From Candidatus Nomurabacteria bacterium (GTDB taxonomy: Bacteria; Patescibacteriota; Minisyncoccia; Phycocordibacterales; UBA9973): 5,063 nt of DNA. The position numbers and the translations under genes were made by a program. Where the stretch lies: positions 1-5,063 of the forward strand of contig JAIOPY010000071.1 of assembly GCA_021413625.1 (NCBI GenBank), written 5' to 3'. The notes beneath the pieces were generated by a model. That model made no database searches. It was given only the letters and a program-made list of their open reading frames with translations, and was not told the origin of the DNA. Below, one piece after another: positions 4,218 through 5,063 of this stretch (the stretch's first letter is position 1; every line of letters begins with the position of its first letter).

Positions 4218-4649
4218 CTATAAAATAATATCTTTTACCACTTTTATTCTGGCTTTTTTGTTGTTTATATCTAAAAATACTACTAGTAAATCAACCTGCC
4301 ATTCCCTGTCGTCAGAAATTTTTTTAGCTAAAAGATAGGTTTGGATTGTCCGTGAGAGTCTTTTTAGTTTCCAAGGATGCATATTGTCTTCTGGTTTGTA
4401 TTGGTCTAATGTTCCTGCCTGTCCGGTAGGCAGGTCACGATTAACATTCTCTAAGTTATCTCTAGAAACTGATTTTACCTCAATAAAGTATATTTTATTG
4501 GCTTTTTCAGCCACTATGTCTAATTCACCCCATTTTTTAGTGTAATTACGGTCTTTTATTGAAAAACCATGTTTCACGAGAAACTTTACGGCTATATTTT
4601 CGCCAATTTCTCCAAGTTTTTGTTTGTCAGAAGTAAAAACTTTAGGCAT
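4218..4649 (-). CDS. yraN: YraN/UPF0102-family nuclease-like protein with an in-frame repeat insertion
   Basis: A 143-aa member of the YraN (UPF0102) family, whose fold is that of PD-(D/E)XK endonucleases such as archaeal Holliday-junction resolvases; its cellular role is not settled. Family landmarks in order: GEIGENIAVKFL (13-24) with the conserved GE..A helix, NYTKKWGELDIVA (35-47) with the metal-binding D44, FIEVKS (55-60) with the E57-x-K59 catalytic pair, and QVDLLVVFLD (118-127). The active-site residues are all present. Residues 73-79 (LPTGQAG) lie between EVKS and the helix PWKLKRLSR, and are encoded exactly by a 21-nt palindrome (4414-4434), a seven-codon insertion in a region that varies among relatives. 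ATG 4649 is used without a Shine-Dalgarno. The N-terminal codons also contain a parS-like sequence (4570-4585), and the proposed origin lies just upstream. Confidence 0.88.
   Translation of the reverse strand: MPKVFTSDKQKLGEIGENIAVKFLVKHGFSIKDRNYTKKWGELDIVAEKANKIYFIEVKSVSRDNLENVNRDLPTGQAGTLDQYKPEDNMHPWKLKRLSRTIQTYLLAKKISDDREWQVDLLVVFLDINNKKARIKVVKDIIL
4414..4434. repeat. 21-bp palindromic repeat inserted in frame in yraN
   Basis: CCTGCCT (4414-4420) and AGGCAGG (4428-4434) are exact inverse complements around a 7-nt centre, itself nearly palindromic (GTCCGGT). It is GC-rich in an AT-rich gene and exactly seven codons long, adding LPTGQAG. I recall this peptide and palindrome recurring in Patescibacteria proteins and intergenic regions, which would make it a dispersed, REP-like element; copies elsewhere cannot be checked from this window. 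Confidence 0.65.
4570..4585. promoter_or_regulatory. parS-like site inside yraN
   Basis: Matches the ParB site TGTTTCACGTGAAACA at 14 of 16 positions (mismatches at positions 10 and 16). It encodes the K-F-L-V-K-H part of YraN, so the match could be coincidence, but it is 114 bp from a better parS at 4684 and belongs to a cluster. Confidence 0.4.
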
Positions 4650-4683
4650 TTTATAAGGGTTTCACGAATAACACATATAAATA

Positions 4684-4699
4684 TGTTCCACGTGAAACA
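4684..4699. promoter_or_regulatory. parS centromere site (ParB binding)
   Basis: TGTTCCACGTGAAACA matches the bacterial parS consensus at 15 of 16 positions, and fully if position 5 is taken as N, as in TGTTNCACGTGAAACA. ParB binds such palindromes and works with ParA or SMC to separate chromosome origins; parS sites usually lie close to oriC. It starts 35 bp upstream of the yraN start codon, so bound ParB might also affect yraN transcription. Confidence 0.82.
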
Positions 4700-4795
4700 T
4701 TTTAGTATAATTTCTTGTCTTTTATCAAAATATCCTTATTTTTCAACATATTTTCTCAAAAAATAGCTCTAAAAGACAGTTTTTTGTAATGTCCG

Positions 4796-4804
4796 TTATA
4801 CACA
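4796..4804 (+). promoter_or_regulatory. DnaA box 1
   Basis: TTATACACA matches the TTATNCACA consensus exactly. It has the same orientation as the second box, 20 bp start to start, about two helical turns, so both would lie on one face of the DNA. Confidence 0.65.
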
Positions 4805-4815
4805 TACCAACATAG

Positions 4816-4824
4816 TTATCCACA
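4816..4824 (+). promoter_or_regulatory. DnaA box 2
   Basis: TTATCCACA is the highest-affinity DnaA box sequence known from E. coli and B. subtilis. It is followed directly by the AT-rich tract at 4825-4864, the expected order for DnaA loading next to an unwinding element. Confidence 0.7.
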
Positions 4825-4888
4825 TTTTATATAAAAACCCTTTATTATTTAGTTAATAAGAAAAGGACATAAAAGACAGAAAAATTTG

Positions 4889-4960
4889 TGCACCCGGAGG
4901 GATTCGAACCCCCAACGACAGTTCCGAAGACTGTTGTGATATCCATTTCACTACGGGTGC
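4889..4960 (-). tRNA. tRNA-Arg (anticodon UCG)
   Basis: On the minus strand the acceptor GCACCCG (4960-4954) pairs with CGGGTGC (4896-4890); anticodon stem ACAGT/ACTGT carries loop CTTCGGA with anticodon TCG, reading CGA and related CGN codons. The T-loop is TTCGAAT. Discriminator A is at 4889 and CCA is not encoded. A short T-run follows the gene on the minus strand (4886-4881 region) and may help termination. Confidence 0.95.
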
Positions 4961-4971
4961 AATTGTTATTA

Positions 4972-4998
4972 ATTATACATTATTTAAACAATTATCAA
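4972..4998 (-). promoter_or_regulatory. Promoter of tRNA-Arg
   Basis: On the minus strand a perfect -10 TATAAT (4977-4972) lies 11 bp upstream of the tRNA 5' end, so the precursor would have a leader of about 5 nt. The best -35 is TTGATA (4998-4993) at a short 15-bp spacing; TTTTGA at 17 bp is the alternative. Confidence 0.55.
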
Positions 4999-5031
4999 AA
5001 TACCTTTATTTTACAAGCTTAAAACATGAAA

Positions 5032-5060
5032 TTGCAATATCTTAAATAAAATACTATAAT
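5032..5060 (+). promoter_or_regulatory. Strong rightward promoter at the right edge
   Basis: TTGCAA (5032-5037), a 17-bp spacer and a perfect TATAAT (5055-5060). Transcription would start at or just beyond the end of the window and run right, so a plus-strand gene probably begins immediately outside. Given the neighbouring DnaA boxes, dnaA or another replication gene would be a natural candidate, but that is a guess. Confidence 0.55.
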
Positions 5061-5063
5061 TTA

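Larger units (their letters stand above)
4716..4878. repeat. Three copies of the 9-mer TAAAAGACA across the origin region
   Basis: Exact copies at 4770-4778 and 4870-4878 (plus strand, exactly 100 bp apart, each followed by G) and one inverted copy (TGTCTTTTA) at 4716-4724. They flank the DnaA boxes. They could be binding sites for an origin protein; AT-rich composition makes chance copies easier, but three exact 9-mers in 163 bp is notable. Confidence 0.45.
4650..4888. other. Candidate chromosomal replication origin (oriC) region
   Basis: This 239-bp AT-rich stretch between yraN and tRNA-Arg has no credible gene. It holds a strong parS (4684-4699), a degenerate parS-like sequence (4658-4673, 12 of 16), two exact TTATNCACA DnaA boxes in the same orientation 20 bp apart (4796-4804, 4816-4824), an adjacent tract (4825-4864) with only 5 G/C in 40 bases that could be the unwinding element, and three copies of TAAAAGACA. 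DnaA boxes with parS and an AT-rich tract are the usual make-up of an origin. Two boxes are few, and dnaA itself is not in the window. Confidence 0.6.

Noticed and set aside
4569..4766. Open frame of 65 codons on the plus strand
   Set aside because: It overlaps the yraN start, the parS site and the origin region; the translation is low-complexity Phe/Ile/Ser from AT-rich DNA and contains residues dictated by parS.

Overview
The window looks like a piece of a small, AT-rich bacterial chromosome, most likely from the Candidate Phyla Radiation (Patescibacteria, Parcubacteria/Nomurabacteria-like). This is inferred from the AT-rich background, from tRNA genes without an encoded CCA, from mostly absent Shine-Dalgarno sequences with some promoters set for leaderless mRNAs, from orphan K/E-rich proteins, and from two short GC-rich palindromes of a kind I remember as repeated in these genomes. 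No database search was possible.

Layout, left to right: (1) the first 36 codons of a UvrD/PcrA-type helicase, minus strand, running off the left edge (1-107). (2) A tight two-gene minus-strand operon of unrecognised helical proteins (98 and 361 aa; 143-1526) with a strong sigma-70-type promoter at 1586-1614. (3) A 0.3 kb divergent intergenic region with a possibly structured leader. (4) A plus-strand LysM-LysM-M23 cell-wall peptidase (about 1851/1884-2858) whose signal peptide extends upstream of any conventional start codon. (5) A convergent minus-strand ZIP metal transporter (2860-3606), its stop codon one base from that of the peptidase. (6) A roughly 50-60% GC island (about 3650-3925) with a small two-helix membrane protein that has its own promoter, Shine-Dalgarno and probable terminator. 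(7) Plus-strand tRNA-Pro(UGG) and tRNA-Gly(UCC), the latter overlapped at its 5' end by a palindromic repeat. (8) A minus-strand YraN-family nuclease-like protein carrying a second, different palindromic repeat in frame. (9) An AT-rich non-coding stretch (4650-4888) with a near-perfect parS site, two perfect DnaA boxes and repeated 9-mers, which I read as a probable chromosomal replication origin. (10) tRNA-Arg(UCG), minus strand, and a good rightward promoter at the right edge.

Most protein genes left of the proposed origin (helicase, both orphans, ZIP, small protein, yraN) are on the minus strand, the leading-strand direction for a fork moving left; the M23 peptidase and two tRNAs are exceptions. 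The peptidase is the only clear envelope-remodelling enzyme and needs zinc, and the neighbouring ZIP protein imports divalent metal, but the two are convergent and need not be co-regulated. The most interesting points are the oriC/parS region, the two mobile-looking palindromes (one inside a protein, one abutting a tRNA), the leaderless promoter geometry, and the missing start codon of the peptidase.
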